A stretch of DNA of 64,000 nucleotides from positions 100,802-164,801 of the forward strand of contig CAVXYY010000014.1 in the NCBI GenBank assembly GCA_963766195.1. The letters are read 5' to 3'. This document shows positions 53,001 to 62,584 of the stretch, one piece after another; position 1 is the first letter of the stretch; the number at the start of each line of letters is the position of its first letter. The position numbers and the translations under genes were made by a program. The DNA comes from JAHEFT01 sp963766195. Its GTDB lineage: Bacteria > Pseudomonadota > Gammaproteobacteria > Xanthomonadales > SZUA-36. Under the pieces are notes generated by a model. That model worked only from the letters and a program-made list of their open reading frames with translations. It was not told the DNA's origin and did not search any database.

Positions 53001-53599
53001 AACTCCGGATCGCTGAGCAGTGTGGATGAAACGATGTACAAAACCAGGTAGGCAACCACAACGGCATAGGTCATCATCAGGCTGCGAGTGATGGCAGAAA
53101 CGGTCAGAAAAAGCGCGCCGATGAAGAACAGGTTTGGAAGTGCGATCACACTCAGTGAATACACAAAGTCCATTGGTCTGAAGGCCCCGATACGTTCCAC
53201 GTCCAACCACGGCATAAAGCTGCCGATCATGCTTCCCCAGGCCACCGAGGAATACGCGAGATAGGCAACAGCAAAGGCGCCGATGAACCGCCCAATCAAG
53301 TACTCGGATTTCTTGATACGGGTTGAAAAAATGATTTCCGCGCTCTTGTTATCAAAATCCCGCAACACGATGTTGGAAACGAACGCGGTAACGATAAACA
53401 GGGCGAAAATACTCATCACCAACAGGATTTGCATGACCTGGTAGGGTGAGTTGAAGTTTTCCGCCCCACCCCCGCCAATGGTAATGCGCTCCGAGGACAT
53501 TGCCCCAAAGGACATCAGGAAGAACAACCCGAATATGACCCAGAACGCCGGCTGGCGCAGCTGGTAACGAAATTCGAACAGGGCTACTTGCCACAACAT
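50015..53599 (-). CDS. ABC-2 type permease fused to an M1-family aminopeptidase
   Basis: 1194 aa. The first half (about 1-590) is a two-part ABC-2 permease with about twelve helices. It starts V-A-L-F-E-F-R-Y-Q-L-R-Q-P and contains E-I-I-F-S-T-R-I-K-K-S-E-Y, a motif of this family. The second half is a periplasmic M1 peptidase with H933-E-V-A-H-Q-W-W and the downstream Glu in V-V-V-E-T-L-A-Q-Y-S-A. The ATPase gene lies 16 bp upstream in the same operon. The fusion suggests peptide handling coupled to an ABC motor; transport direction and cargo are unknown. Confidence 0.9.
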   Translation of the reverse strand: MLWQVALFEFRYQLRQPAFWVIFGLFFLMSFGAMSSERITIGGGGAENFNSPYQVMQILLVMSIFALFIVTAFVSNIVLRDFDNKSAEIIFSTRIKKSEYLIGRFIGAFAVAYLAYSSVAWGSMIGSFMPWLDVERIGAFRPMDFVYSLSVIALPNLFFIGALFLTVSAITRSLMMTYAVVVAYLVLYIVSSTLLSDPELLTIAALLDPFGFSAFGEATRYWTVSERNTLLAPIEGLFLYNRLIWLAAGMVMLAITLRVFRFEVVAKAPRKRWWHRLRKNTETQEQAVSIEKPLATPLFTTGARLSQFRTRMMFEARSVIKSVPFIVILVLAIANTLGVMINRGAIYGANLLPVTRAMIDAINGSFTFMILMIVIYYSGELVWRERQVKNHEIIDATPSANWIFILSKMLAMLLIILAMFVVSILTAMVVQMFSGYSNFELGMYAQRLLFFEALNFSLIAVLAIFFQVLTNNKYFGMLLMVLYIVSTFVLDNIGLEHNLYQYAGRPGAPLSDMNGSGHFMSAGLWYQLYWALFAVVLSVLAYLMWNRGMLVSARQRMRQIRVAASPASVALMLAALVGFAATGSFIFYNTNILNQYVTQDKTELHQIEYEDKYRQYEFTPRPRIVDVQTEVDIFPDERRYDMRGTYVLENRTEEPLTEVQVVLNPLAKVHELALQGAQVAWQDEVHNYTSFALNEPLAPGEQLELTFRTSMENPGFRNRDNSSSVVYNGTFFNSSEATPTIGFTRSWMLTGRPERRRHGLDPIDRMPKLEDELALRNSYLGADADWINFETVVSTASGQTVIAPGYLENEWDENGRHYAHYKMDAPIQNFYSYLSADYSVQTDRWNDVDIAVYYHGPHDYNVDRMITGVKDSLEYFTKEFSPYQYHQLRILEFPAYESFAQSFPNTIPYSESIGFVAEIDEDDVDYVFYVTAHEVAHQWWAHQVMGANTQGGTVVVETLAQYSALMVMEHKYGPQIMRRFLKYELDNYLRSRGGEQVEELPLMRVENQGYIHYRKGSLVMYALKDYMGEAAVNRALRKLIKNHAYKYEPYTTSLDLIRYLREEATTQEQQNLITDLFERIVLFDLKVEESTVTETEDGRFAVEMTVAALKFEADGQGIESELPLDLSIDIGAFSTNPDEAKPGEEPELYLKKHRITEPETLITLTLDEKPAYLGIDPYNKLVDRNSDDNVKAVE

Positions 53600-53615
53600 C
53601 GGTCAGTCTCCCGGC

Positions 53616-54512
53616 TTAGCTGGCGCTGGCTTCGGTGGCAACACGTCTGGACATTGCCAGGGTGTGAAAATACACATCTTCCAGACCGGCCTTGACGGCC
53701 GTGAAGCCATCTCCTGGATCCTGCTCGGCATAAATATGCAGTACAGTTTGCCCGGCATACAGCCGGGTTGAAATCAGTTGATGGCTTACACGGTGCTTGT
53801 CCACTTCCTGTTTGGCAACTGTCTTACTCCAGATTTTTCCGTCGAGACGAGCCATCAATTCCACAGGCTGGCCGCCGGCCACAATTTTTCCATTCGCCAT
53901 GATAGCCATTTGCGGACACAAATCCGTGACATCCTCCACGATGTGCGTGGACAGAATCACCACCACATTTTCACCGATATCGGCGAGCAGGTTGTGAAAG
54001 CGGTTGCGTTCTTCGGGGTCCAGGCCTGCAGTGGGTTCATCGACAATCATCAATTGCGGTTCCCCGATCAATGCCTGGGCAATGCCAAAGCGCTGGCGCA
54101 TTCCGCCTGAAAAACCTGTCAATGCCTTTTTCCGTACGGTATTGAGGTTGGTCACAACCAACAGGTGGTCCACCAGGCTCTTGCGTTGCTTCTTGTTAAC
54201 AATGCCTTTCAGGATAGCCATGTGATCCAGCATGTCTTCAGCCGAGATGCGAGGATAGACGCCAAAGTCCTGTGGTAAATAGCCGAGTATCCGGCGTATC
54301 TCGTCCGGTTGCTCAAGCACATCGATACCATTGAAATGAATGCTGCCGGCATCCGCCGTCTGCAAGGTGGCGATGGTGCGCATCAGGCTGGACTTTCCTG
54401 CGCCGTTGGGCCCCAGCAAGCCGAACATGCCCTTGCCTACGTCCAGCGAGACACGGTCCAGGGCACGCACACCATTGGCGTAGGTTTTTTCGAGATTCTT
54501 GATAGACAGCAT
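53616..54512 (-). CDS. ABC transporter ATP-binding protein (partner of the permease-peptidase fusion)
   Basis: 298 aa. Walker A G-P-N-G-A-G-K-S-S, Q-loop L-P-Q-D-F-G-V, signature F-S-G-G-M-R-Q-R, Walker B L-M-I-V-D-E-P-T-A-G-L-D-P, H-loop S-T-H-I-V-E-D-V. The C-terminal 80 residues follow the ATPase core, as in ABC-2 ATPases. Cytosolic energy unit; first gene of the two-gene operon. Confidence 0.95.
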   Translation of the reverse strand: MLSIKNLEKTYANGVRALDRVSLDVGKGMFGLLGPNGAGKSSLMRTIATLQTADAGSIHFNGIDVLEQPDEIRRILGYLPQDFGVYPRISAEDMLDHMAILKGIVNKKQRKSLVDHLLVVTNLNTVRKKALTGFSGGMRQRFGIAQALIGEPQLMIVDEPTAGLDPEERNRFHNLLADIGENVVVILSTHIVEDVTDLCPQMAIMANGKIVAGGQPVELMARLDGKIWSKTVAKQEVDKHRVSHQLISTRLYAGQTVLHIYAEQDPGDGFTAVKAGLEDVYFHTLAMSRRVATEASAS

Positions 54513-54656
54513 GGCAACAACCTATAAATAGCGAATAAGGGAATTTACGGTGGCTGCATTATTGCCTTGGTGGGAGTGATTTAGCGCATGCAGAAAGTCA
54601 TGCGGCCAGAGATCGACGGTAATGGCCAGGACGGACTGCCCCCTTTTCTTCCTTTT

Positions 54657-55094
54657 CTACTCCAGCCTGATGCGCATTGTGCCGATTTCCTTGTAGATAA
54701 TCGCCAACGGCTTCTTGTTTGAAAACGTGATGATTTTACTGCCTTCGCCGTATAGCAGGTGAGAGGTCACAAAGACGTGCACATCGCTGCCTCCGTCCAG
54801 GATTTTTCGCATCGCCTCCAGCGCCTGCTGTTGGTACTGCTTGGCAATCGGAATATCCAGGGAACCGATCTCGACGCTCTCGTGGTGGAAGGTCAATACC
54901 GGAACGTGCTCGTGCAGCAGCACTTCGCGGTACAGCGATCGGATCAAGGGCTTGGGAAGGACCAGGCCTACCTGGTTTTCAGCGGTTAGCCAGTTGATCC
55001 CGGTGTCGTCCCGGTAGACGCTTTCATGCTCGCCAAACGCCTGGCACCAGCCCCTGAAGTAGGCGGCGTGTCGTTTGAGTTCGCGCTCGAGCAT
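54657..55094 (-). CDS. Hypothetical cytosolic protein
   Basis: 145 aa, no signal peptide or membrane segment. Mixed alpha/beta with H-E-H-V-P-V-L-T-F-H-H-E-S-V-E-I in the middle and I-I-Y-K-E-I-G-T-M-R-I-R at the end. No family recognised. There is a weak ribosome site before the ATG at 55094. REP units at 55190-55250 lie upstream. Confidence 0.6.
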   Translation of the reverse strand: MLERELKRHAAYFRGWCQAFGEHESVYRDDTGINWLTAENQVGLVLPKPLIRSLYREVLLHEHVPVLTFHHESVEIGSLDIPIAKQYQQQALEAMRKILDGGSDVHVFVTSHLLYGEGSKIITFSNKKPLAIIYKEIGTMRIRLE

Positions 55095-55189
55095 GGCGGA
55101 GTGCCCCGGAAGGAGGAGTCCTGTTGAATGTATCCCTTTTGCGGCAGTCTTCCAAGTCTTGAGGTCAATTGTTGGTTGTGGCGGTGATA

Positions 55190-55250
55190 CGTAGGAGTGA
55201 TTTTAATCGCGACCAGTGATTTCGCGGATGAATCCGCTCCTACGATGCAT
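55190..55250. repeat. REP-like units
   Basis: Two units in opposite orientation: ACGTAGGAGTGATTTTAATC (left) and TTCGCGGATGAATCCGCTCC (right), ending CTACG. They lie between the divergent hypothetical and DUF6249 genes. Shares GTAGGAG with the units at 37273 and 39165. Confidence 0.6.
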
Positions 55251-55313
55251 CCAATTGGGCAACTGCCGGCCTCTTAGGGTTACGAATGACTTTTTTAATC
55301 AAGGAGAACCACC

Positions 55314-55667
55314 ATGGCTGGCGAAATGATTCCGATCGTGTTGTTCATCGTACTTGGCATTGCCGTTCTGGGGTATTTCTACTGGAACTACCAGAACCGC
55401 GTGACCATCATGAAAACCGTCGAAAAAGCGATGGACCAGGGCAAGGAGCTGACACCCGAGCTGCTCGTGCAGCTTGGTGCAGCGGGTAACCCCCGGATTC
55501 GCGACATGCGCCGGGGAGTTGTATTTCTGGCCCTGGGCGTGGCGGGCGGCCTGTGCAGCCTGTTTTTCACCGATCCGGAAGTCATTAACGGCATCCGTGC
55601 AGGCACCGTGTTCCCCCTGATGCTGGGGATCGGCTTCCTGATAGTATGGAAGCTGAATAAAGACTAG
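55314..55667 (+). CDS. DUF6249-family membrane protein
   Basis: 117 aa. First helix about 6-24, a short cytoplasmic linker (M-K-T-V-E-K-A-M-D-Q-G-K-E-L-T-P-E-L), and two C-terminal helices (about 68-85, 93-113). This layout and the linker are typical of the DUF6249 proteins often encoded next to ECF sigma factors. AAGGAG lies before the ATG. Twelve bp upstream of the sigma gene, so co-transcribed and possibly part of its control. Confidence 0.82.
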   Translation: MAGEMIPIVLFIVLGIAVLGYFYWNYQNRVTIMKTVEKAMDQGKELTPELLVQLGAAGNPRIRDMRRGVVFLALGVAGGLCSLFFTDPEVINGIRAGTVFPLMLGIGFLIVWKLNKD

Positions 55668-55679
55668 AGGCTGGATTTC

Positions 55680-56264
55680 ATGATTTCCGACCTGGAGCTG
55701 GTGGCCCGCGTCACCAGCTCCAACGACCAGGCAGCGTTCCAGTTATTGGTGGAACGGCACCAGTCCGCGATCCGCGGCTTTTTGCGTCGCCTGCTCTCCG
55801 GCGATCACGGCACCGCGGATGACCTGGCCCAGGAAACCTTCCTGATGGCTTACCGGAAAATGCACACCCTGAAGTCTGGAGGAAGCTTTCTCGCCTGGCT
55901 GCACAGCATTGCGTACCGGCAGTTTCTCCAGTTCACCCGCAAACACGCCCGTCAACTGGTGGTGGCTGAACCTCCGGAGCCAAGTCACGACCCGCGCCAT
56001 GCAAATGACGCTGAAATCCTCGTGCAGCGGCTGATGGGCTATGTCAGCCCCGAGGAACGTGCCTGCATGACCCTGGCTTATTCCACCGGAATGAGCCACC
56101 CGGAGATCGCCGAAGTCACAGGATTTCCGTTAGGAACCGTCAAGTCTCATATTCAACGAGGCAAACAAAAGTTGCAACGATGGCTGGAAGACCATGATCA
56201 TTACATTCCCAAAGACACTAACGGCGCCGGCACAGGGCCGGCACAGGAGGCGCAAAGTGCCTGA
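55680..56264 (+). CDS. ECF-type RNA polymerase sigma factor
   Basis: 194 aa. Region 2: F-Q-L-L-V-E-R-H-Q-S-A-I-R-G-F and D-D-L-A-Q-E-T-F-L-M-A-Y, then F-L-A-W-L-H-S-I-A-Y-R. Region 4 helix-turn-helix: M-S-H-P-E-I-A-E-V-T-G-F-P-L-G-T-V-K-S-H-I-Q-R-G. No typical zinc-binding anti-sigma is adjacent; the membrane protein gene at 56257 overlaps its end by 8 bp and is the best candidate partner. Confidence 0.94.
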   Translation: MISDLELVARVTSSNDQAAFQLLVERHQSAIRGFLRRLLSGDHGTADDLAQETFLMAYRKMHTLKSGGSFLAWLHSIAYRQFLQFTRKHARQLVVAEPPEPSHDPRHANDAEILVQRLMGYVSPEERACMTLAYSTGMSHPEIAEVTGFPLGTVKSHIQRGKQKLQRWLEDHDHYIPKDTNGAGTGPAQEAQSA

Positions 56265-56577
56265 TTCATTCGACCGGAAACTGGAGCAGTTGCTGGAGTA
56301 CACCGAAGCACCGCAACCCGAGGCGTTCACGATGGGCGTCATGCGGGGCGTCAGGCGCGAGCAGCGCACCCGGAAAATTATCCTGTGGGCTTTCGGCCTG
56401 GTTGGCGCGCTGTTCGGCCTGTCCGGGGCATTGATGCTGACCGGGCCGGTCAGCGAACTGTTTACCTTCAGCCTGGCGTTGCCGGCGATGGAAACCATGC
56501 AGGCAACGCTGTTTATTGTCGGCGCAGCGGCTTTCTATCTCTGGTTCATGAACGACGATTTCAGTTTGGGAGGATAG
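56257..56577 (+). CDS. Small membrane protein, candidate regulator of the ECF sigma factor
   Basis: 106 aa from a GTG at 56257 with AGGAGG six bases upstream; it overlaps the sigma gene by 8 bp. The cytoplasmic N-terminal half is charged (F-D-R-K-L-E-Q-L-L-E-Y-T-E-A-P), then two helices follow (about 44-64, 75-96). The position and the cytoplasmic-then-membrane layout fit a short anti-sigma factor, but no anti-sigma signature is visible. Confidence 0.75.
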   Translation: MPDSFDRKLEQLLEYTEAPQPEAFTMGVMRGVRREQRTRKIILWAFGLVGALFGLSGALMLTGPVSELFTFSLALPAMETMQATLFIVGAAAFYLWFMNDDFSLGG

Positions 56578-56671
56578 CGGGGTCGGCTTTAATCGCGATT
56601 GAAATCGCTCCTACGGTGTTTGGTTTGCGGGTTATCATGAGATTTCCATTCAGCCGACCCGGACTCCAAGT

Positions 56672-57853
56672 ATGAAATTTTTCCTGTTCAGTACTCTGCT
56701 CATCGCACTATTCGGAACTATTGGCAGCGCCCATGCGCAAGCGCCTTTTGTCGACCCGGCGGACGACGCGAAGAACCTGGGGTCGCCCTATGAAATCCTG
56801 TTCTGGACACCCGAACAACAGGTTTCCGGTTACCGCAACATCAACCGGATTTTCCCGACCCGGACCATCACTGCCGGTGCAACGGTGCTGGAGTTGCCGG
56901 AAGCCCCGGTTGACCTTGGCCAGGTAAGCATTCAGACCGAAAACAGCTCGATGACGCTGGACGAGTACTTCGTGCAGCAAAACGTGGCGGGTTTACTGGT
57001 TCTCAAGGACGGCAAAGTCGCCTATGAGCGTTATGGACTCGGCAACACCCGGGATTCCCGCTGGATTTCATTTTCGGTGACCAAGTCGGTGGTTTCGATG
57101 CTGGTAGGCGCCGCTATCCGGGACGGTTACATCAAGAGCGTTGATGAAAAGGTCAGCGATTACCTGCCGCGGCTCAAGGGTTCTCCCTACGATGAATCGA
57201 CCATCCGCAATATCCTGCAGATGGCTTCGGGCGTAGCGTGGAATGAAGACTACGCGGACCCGGCTTCCGATGTGAACAGCGCCAGTTGGCAGACCGTCGC
57301 CCTGTACGACTACCTGGCTCAGAAACCACGGGATTCGGTTCCGGGCGAAGTCTTCAACTACAACACGGCGGAGACCAACCTGGTCGGCACCCTGCTGCGC
57401 TCCGCCATTGGCAATAACCTGTCGACTTACCTGGAATCAAAAATCTGGCAGCCCTTCGGCATGGAAACAGACGCCTGGTGGACATTGACCGAACCCGGCG
57501 GCGGTGAATTCGGTGGCTGCTGCATCAATGCGACGCTGCGCGACTATGGCCGGCTGGGCCTGTTCGCCCTGAGTGAAGGACATTTGGCGGATGGAACAGC
57601 CGTTCTGCCCGACGGCTGGATGGCGCAATCAACAACGCCTTCGGCCGCCTACCCCGGGTACGGTTACCTGTGGTGGCTGGGAGATGCCGGCGCTTACCGG
57701 GCCATCGGCATCTTTGGACAGGGCATTTGCGTGCACCCGGAGCAGAACGTGGTCGTTGCCTTGCACAGCGCCCGCGCCACCGCCGATAAAGACGAAGACT
57801 GGGCGCTGCAGGGGGCCATGTGCAATGCGGTGGCCCAGGCATTGGGAGAATGA
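56672..57853 (+). CDS. Secreted serine hydrolase (class C beta-lactamase/esterase family)
   Basis: 393 aa. Signal peptide about 1-22 (S-A-H-A-Q). Catalytic S135-V-T-K138, then Y230-N-T, the second motif of the family. The third motif seems to be H-S-A-R near the C-terminus instead of the classic K-T-G or H-x-G. W-W-L-G-D-A-G-A-Y precedes it. Probably an esterase or peptidase more than a true beta-lactamase. Monocistronic. Confidence 0.9.
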   Translation: MKFFLFSTLLIALFGTIGSAHAQAPFVDPADDAKNLGSPYEILFWTPEQQVSGYRNINRIFPTRTITAGATVLELPEAPVDLGQVSIQTENSSMTLDEYFVQQNVAGLLVLKDGKVAYERYGLGNTRDSRWISFSVTKSVVSMLVGAAIRDGYIKSVDEKVSDYLPRLKGSPYDESTIRNILQMASGVAWNEDYADPASDVNSASWQTVALYDYLAQKPRDSVPGEVFNYNTAETNLVGTLLRSAIGNNLSTYLESKIWQPFGMETDAWWTLTEPGGGEFGGCCINATLRDYGRLGLFALSEGHLADGTAVLPDGWMAQSTTPSAAYPGYGYLWWLGDAGAYRAIGIFGQGICVHPEQNVVVALHSARATADKDEDWALQGAMCNAVAQALGE

Positions 57854-57887
57854 TTTGACCCTATAATCAATTCAAGGACCCCTGCAG

Positions 57888-60800
57888 ATGCGCCGTAAAC
57901 TTCTCATTTTCGTTACCAGCCTGGTGACGCTGACCGCCATCGTAATCGGCGTCGGATGGTACCTGCTGCAGGATGAAGCATTCCTGAAAGCCCGCCTGGC
58001 CTCCCTTTCCCTCGAGCACACCGGGAGAAAACTGTCCATCAACGGCCCCCTTTCCCTTGAGCTTGGCCGGGTCACAACGCTTGAAGCCGGCGGTATCGAG
58101 TTCGCAAATGCCGATTGGGCAGACCAACCAGACATGGTGACGGTAGGCCATCTGAAAATCTCGTTCCAGGTTTCCAGCCTGTTCAAAGACCAGGCGGTAT
58201 TCCCGTTCCTGGCCATCCAGGATTGCAGGGTCTCTCTGCTGAAGAACGATGAAGGGAAGGTCAACTGGGACATGCTGCAAAAGAACGGGCCGGGCCAGGG
58301 TCCGGCACCAGGACAGTCTGAGCGAAAAGGCTTTCCGGTATTCCTGTCTGACCTGGAAATCACCAACTGCGAACTTGTGCTCGTCGGTCCGAATCTTGAG
58401 CGCCCCCTGAACATCAAGGCCACCGGGCTTTCCGCACGGCATCAGGGTGAAAACCGCTGGGAAGGCAAGGGCTCCGGCAGTATTAATGACGAAGCGCTTT
58501 CTTTTGACGGCTGGCTCGACCCGTTCAACGCGCTGTTTTTCGGCGGGCCACTCACTCATGAACTGAAAGTCGTACTGGGCCCGAACACCTTGCAGAGTTC
58601 GGGATCGGTCCAGGACGCGAAAACCTGGTCAGGCGCTAATGTGACGGCCGAGTTCAAGGGTCCCGAAATAGCCGACATTCCTGAACGAATTCGAATTGCC
58701 GCTGTTCAGCGAAGGCGCCTTTGATTTCAAGGCGGCGCTCAACACGGAAGGCAAGATGACCCGGGTAGACCTGGATGGCGATCTTGGCAGTGTCGACGTC
58801 ATCGCCAGGGGAGAACTGGACCGTTTGATCAGGCCGACTGATGGCAATATCCAGTTCTCGGTGAACGGGCCCAACCTGGGCGCGCTGGCCGAGGTTTTCG
58901 GTTTGGATGGCCTGGTGGGTGAGCCGTTCAGCCACGAACTCCAGGCGAACTTTGAGAAAGATCGCGTTCAGGTCGAAAAGGCAAGCCTGCAGACCGACCG
59001 TGACCACCTGGAAATAGGCGGTCATGTCAGTACCCTGGAGGGATTTGCCGGAACCGAGCTCAATGTTCACTTTCAGAGCGACGAAGCCGGCCGTTGGACC
59101 ACCGATTTTTGGCCAGCCGCAGCAGGAATTGGGACCGCTCGACCTCGACGGCGCTCTGAGCAGCGATTCGACCGGCCTGATTTCAATCAAGGCAAAGGCC
59201 ACGCAGGCCTCGACAACCCTTGAAGCGGAGGGTTCGCTCGGTCACCTGCCGGATGCCTTTCAGCCTAGACCTGGATATCGCATTCTCTCTCTCCGGACCC
59301 CAGCCGCCTGGCCGCCGTTGCCGGCTGGAACTGGGTACCGGCCGCGCCGCTAGAGATCAAAGGCCGGTTCGGGTGGAAAGACAAAGTGCTTCAGCTGGGC
59401 AAAGTAAACGTCAACCTTGACGGCGACCAGGCTGATGTTGATGGTCAGGTAAACCTGTTGGATCGTTTTCAGGGCAGTGATATCAACCTTCAGCTGGATA
59501 TCAAAAATGCCGGCGCACTGGGCCGCCTGTTCGGCCAGGACCGGGTTTCCGGACGAGCCGTTCAAACTGACTGCCAGGATTAAACCCGATGGCGAGGGCC
59601 TGGCATTCCAGGTAAGCGACAGCAACCCGGGCAAGGTAAACCTGGAACTCAGCGGCCGGATTCCCGATCTGCAACAACCGCTGAAGATGGACGGCGATAT
59701 TGATATCAACCTGCCCCGGCTAAGCGCCGTTTCCTTCCTGGTTCCGGGTACCGTACTCCCTGATGCGCCTTTTACCGCCAGGGGAAACTCGCCAGCAGTA
59801 AAAACAGCGTTCAGCTGAACAATATCGCCATCAGCCTGGCTGATGACCACGCTACCATCAACGGCACTCTGAACCTCGGCGACCGTTATGCCGGCAGCGA
59901 CCTGCGTGCTCAGCTTGACGTCAGGAACGCCGGAGCACTCGGCCGAATGTTTGGCCACGAGGGGTTCCCGGACCAGCCCGTGAAGCTGGCGGCAGAGGTC
60001 AAGCCGCAGGGCAAAGGCCTGGCGTTCACCGTCACGGACGGGAATCTCGGTGATATGCAGATGGAGCTCGAGGGACAGATCGCGGACATGGCGCAGCCGT
60101 TGGGATTGGACGCCCGGTTCGATATCAGCATGGCCCATCTGAACAGCCTTTCTTTCCTGTTCAAGGACAGGGATTTACCCGACCTTCCATTCTCCGCCAG
60201 CGGAAGTCTGCACAATGAAAAATCGCAAACACGCCTGGACAAAGTGCAACTGGCTATTGGAAAAGTTACGGCAAGCGTTGATGGCAGCCTGTCGCCGGAC
60301 AGTAGCTTCGATCTTTCCGTCAAGGCGGCGGGGCCGGACGCCTCCTCGCTGGACAAGCTGGTGAGGACATCGCTTCCAGCGGAGTCATTCTCCATCGTGA
60401 CCGGGCTAAGCGGGAACACCTGCTGATTTTGAACTGACAGACCTGGAAGTGTTCCTTGGCAGAAGCAAGGTTGACGGCAATCTGTCCATCAATCTTGGTG
60501 ATGTTAAAACCTTCAAGGGCAAGCTGGACTCCCCGTACCTCGACTTCAGCCATTGGTATCCCGGTGACCCGGAAGAAGATTAAATCAAAACCGGCAGGCA
60601 GCAAACCGATGATGTTTGATGACACCCCGGTGATGCACCTGACTACCCAAAACCTGGATATCGACCTGGATCTGCAGATTGCCGAGCTCTACCTGGTAAA
60701 CACAACCCTGGAGGATGTCGAGCTTGGATTTCAATTATCAAAGCAGTTCATGCAATTCAAACCCTTCACCCTCAAGGGCGAACGGGGCGGCCGTTTTGAA

Positions 60801-61509
60801 GGCGAGTTCAGCCTGGATGGAAGAGGCGCCACGCCCAGAATGCGCCTTACGCTGGGCGGCAAGGACATCCGCCTGGGGCTTGCAGCGACGCCCGGACAGG
60901 ACCTCTCCACCTACCCGCCTCTGGATCTTGAAATGGCCATGGATGGCGCAGGTGACAACCCGGCACGAAATGGCCGCTTCACTCAATGGGAAACTCCGCG
61001 CCTATGCCGGCGCCGGGCAGTACGCCAGGGCTGGCATGGACCGGCTCTATACCGGTTTCATCACCGAGTTAATTAACCTGCTCAATCCTTTCCACAAAAC
61101 CAGCGCGTATACGCATCTTGATTGCGCCGTTATCGGGGCGGACGCCAGGGCTGGAATCGTCAAAGTGTATCCGGTGATTTACCACACCGAACAGCTAACC
61201 ACCCTCAGCGAAGGCGCGTTGGACCTGCACACAGAACAAATTGATTTTGCGTTTCACACCAAACCACGAAAGGGTTTGGGTTTGAGTGCAGGAACACTGA
61301 TCAACCCCTTTATCAAGCTGGGCGGTACATTGGAAGCGCCGGCGATAACGCTGGATCCGGCCGGCACGATAACCAGCGGCGGCCTGGCGGTGGCGACCCT
61401 GGGGATTTCCGTGCTGGCCAAATCCATGGCCGATCGCTTCCTCAGCAGTCCGGATCCCTGCGGTGATGCGCGCAAGGAAATTGCAAAACTGGACGGCGCC
61501 GCGAACTAA
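57888..61509 (+). pseudogene. AsmA-family protein, reading frame interrupted by nine single-base shifts
   Basis: A single gene of about 1204 aa if repaired. N-terminal membrane helix (F-V-T-S-L-V-T-L-T-A-I-V-I-G-V-G-W-Y) and the AsmA start L-S-L-E-H-T-G-R-K-L-S-I-N-G-P-L-S-L. Two internal homologous repeats carry N-A-G-A-L-G-R-L/M-F-G, F-P-D-E/Q-P and P-D-L/A-P-F-T/S-A. The C-terminal AsmA domain has L-G-G-T-L-E-A-P-A-I. Frame changes near 58680, 59108, 59265, 59298, 59548, 59783, 60417, 60574 and 60955. Each is explained by one base in a homopolymer or doublet: eight extra bases, one (59783, GGGG for GGGGG) missing. AsmA proteins help move lipids between the inner and outer membranes. See findings for error versus decay. 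Confidence 0.85.
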
Positions 61510-61559
61510 AGCGGATTGATTCAGGTATACTGCGCGGCACTATTTTCCGACAGAACAAA

Positions 61560-62493
61560 ATGAGGCCAGACCTGATGTCCCGATCCACCAAAACACTCGC
61601 TATCGCCGCGGTTTTTTGTTTTTTTTGTGCACAGAATGTTTACGCGCAGGCACCGAAAACTGACCCGGTAAGCTTCAACTTCGACGGCGGTATTGCCTTT
61701 CAGTCAGGCACTGACCTGTCCGATGTCGAGGGCAGCTTTTCGGTCAACCGCTGGTTTGCCAGCATGGGCGTCACTTATGCGTGGAACCGGCGCAACTCGA
61801 TCGGCCTGTCAGTCGGTGGCGGCACTTCCACCTATGACTTCGACGAGCTGACAACGATTGGCGGCGGCGCGCCGTGGGAAGAAATTGACGAGACCCGCAT
61901 CTCGCTCATCGGGCGTTTCGGTATCGGCGAAACCGGCACACTTTTCCTGATCCCATCGGCCCGCTACAACGGCGAAAAAGATGCTGACACCGGTGAGGGC
62001 CGCACTTACGGATTGTTTGCCGCCGCTGCCTGGCGTCTCAATGAAAGACCTGACCATCGGCCCCGGCATCGGTGTGTTTTCCAAGCTTGAAGACAGCACC
62101 CGGATTTTTCCCATACTGGTCATCGACTGGAAAATCAGCGAGCGCTGGTACCTGTCGACCAGCCGCGGCCTGGCTGCTTCCCAGGGTCCCGGTCTGACAC
62201 TGGGCTACCTGGCCGCTGAAACCTGGTCCTTCGGCCTGACCTCGCGCTATGAAAACATCGAGTTCCGTTTGAATGAAAACGGCACAACGCCTGGCGGCAT
62301 CGGAAAAAACCAGTCGATTCCCGTGGTTGTTGCGGCCGCCTGGGAGCCCAATAAGACAGTCAAACTGGCCCTTTTTGCAGGCCTTGAGTTTGCCGGAACA
62401 CTGAAGATCAAGAACGCGTCGGACGAACTGTTGAGTGAAAGCGACTACGACCCGGCGCCGATTTTCGGCGCGACTTTCGAACTGAAGTTCTAA
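61560..62493 (+). pseudogene. Outer-membrane beta-barrel protein with one frameshift
   Basis: Read with one base removed near 62040 (the doublet AA in CTCAATGAAAGAC) this is a 310-aa protein. Signal peptide (about 1-30, V-Y-A-Q), strands such as S-V-N-R-W-F-A-S-M-G-V-T-Y-A-W and S-F-G-L-T-S-R-Y-E-N-I-E-F, and C-terminal F-G-A-T-F-E-L-K-F. The upstream frame runs into a stop soon after the shift, and the downstream frame continues to 62493 with no stop. The same kind of single-base excess occurs in the AsmA gene just upstream. No specific family named. Confidence 0.8.
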
Positions 62494-62584
62494 ATCTGTA
62501 GAAGCCGGCCTTGCTGTGGAAATCCTGGATCCTTTCGGGGTAAAGGAGGGCCAGGGTTACACCGAAAATTCCAGCTCAGGCGAG

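Noticed and set aside
57888..61509. Programmed ribosomal frameshifting in the AsmA gene
   Set aside because: Nine sites without a common slippery motif or downstream structure; programmed shifting uses one site per gene.
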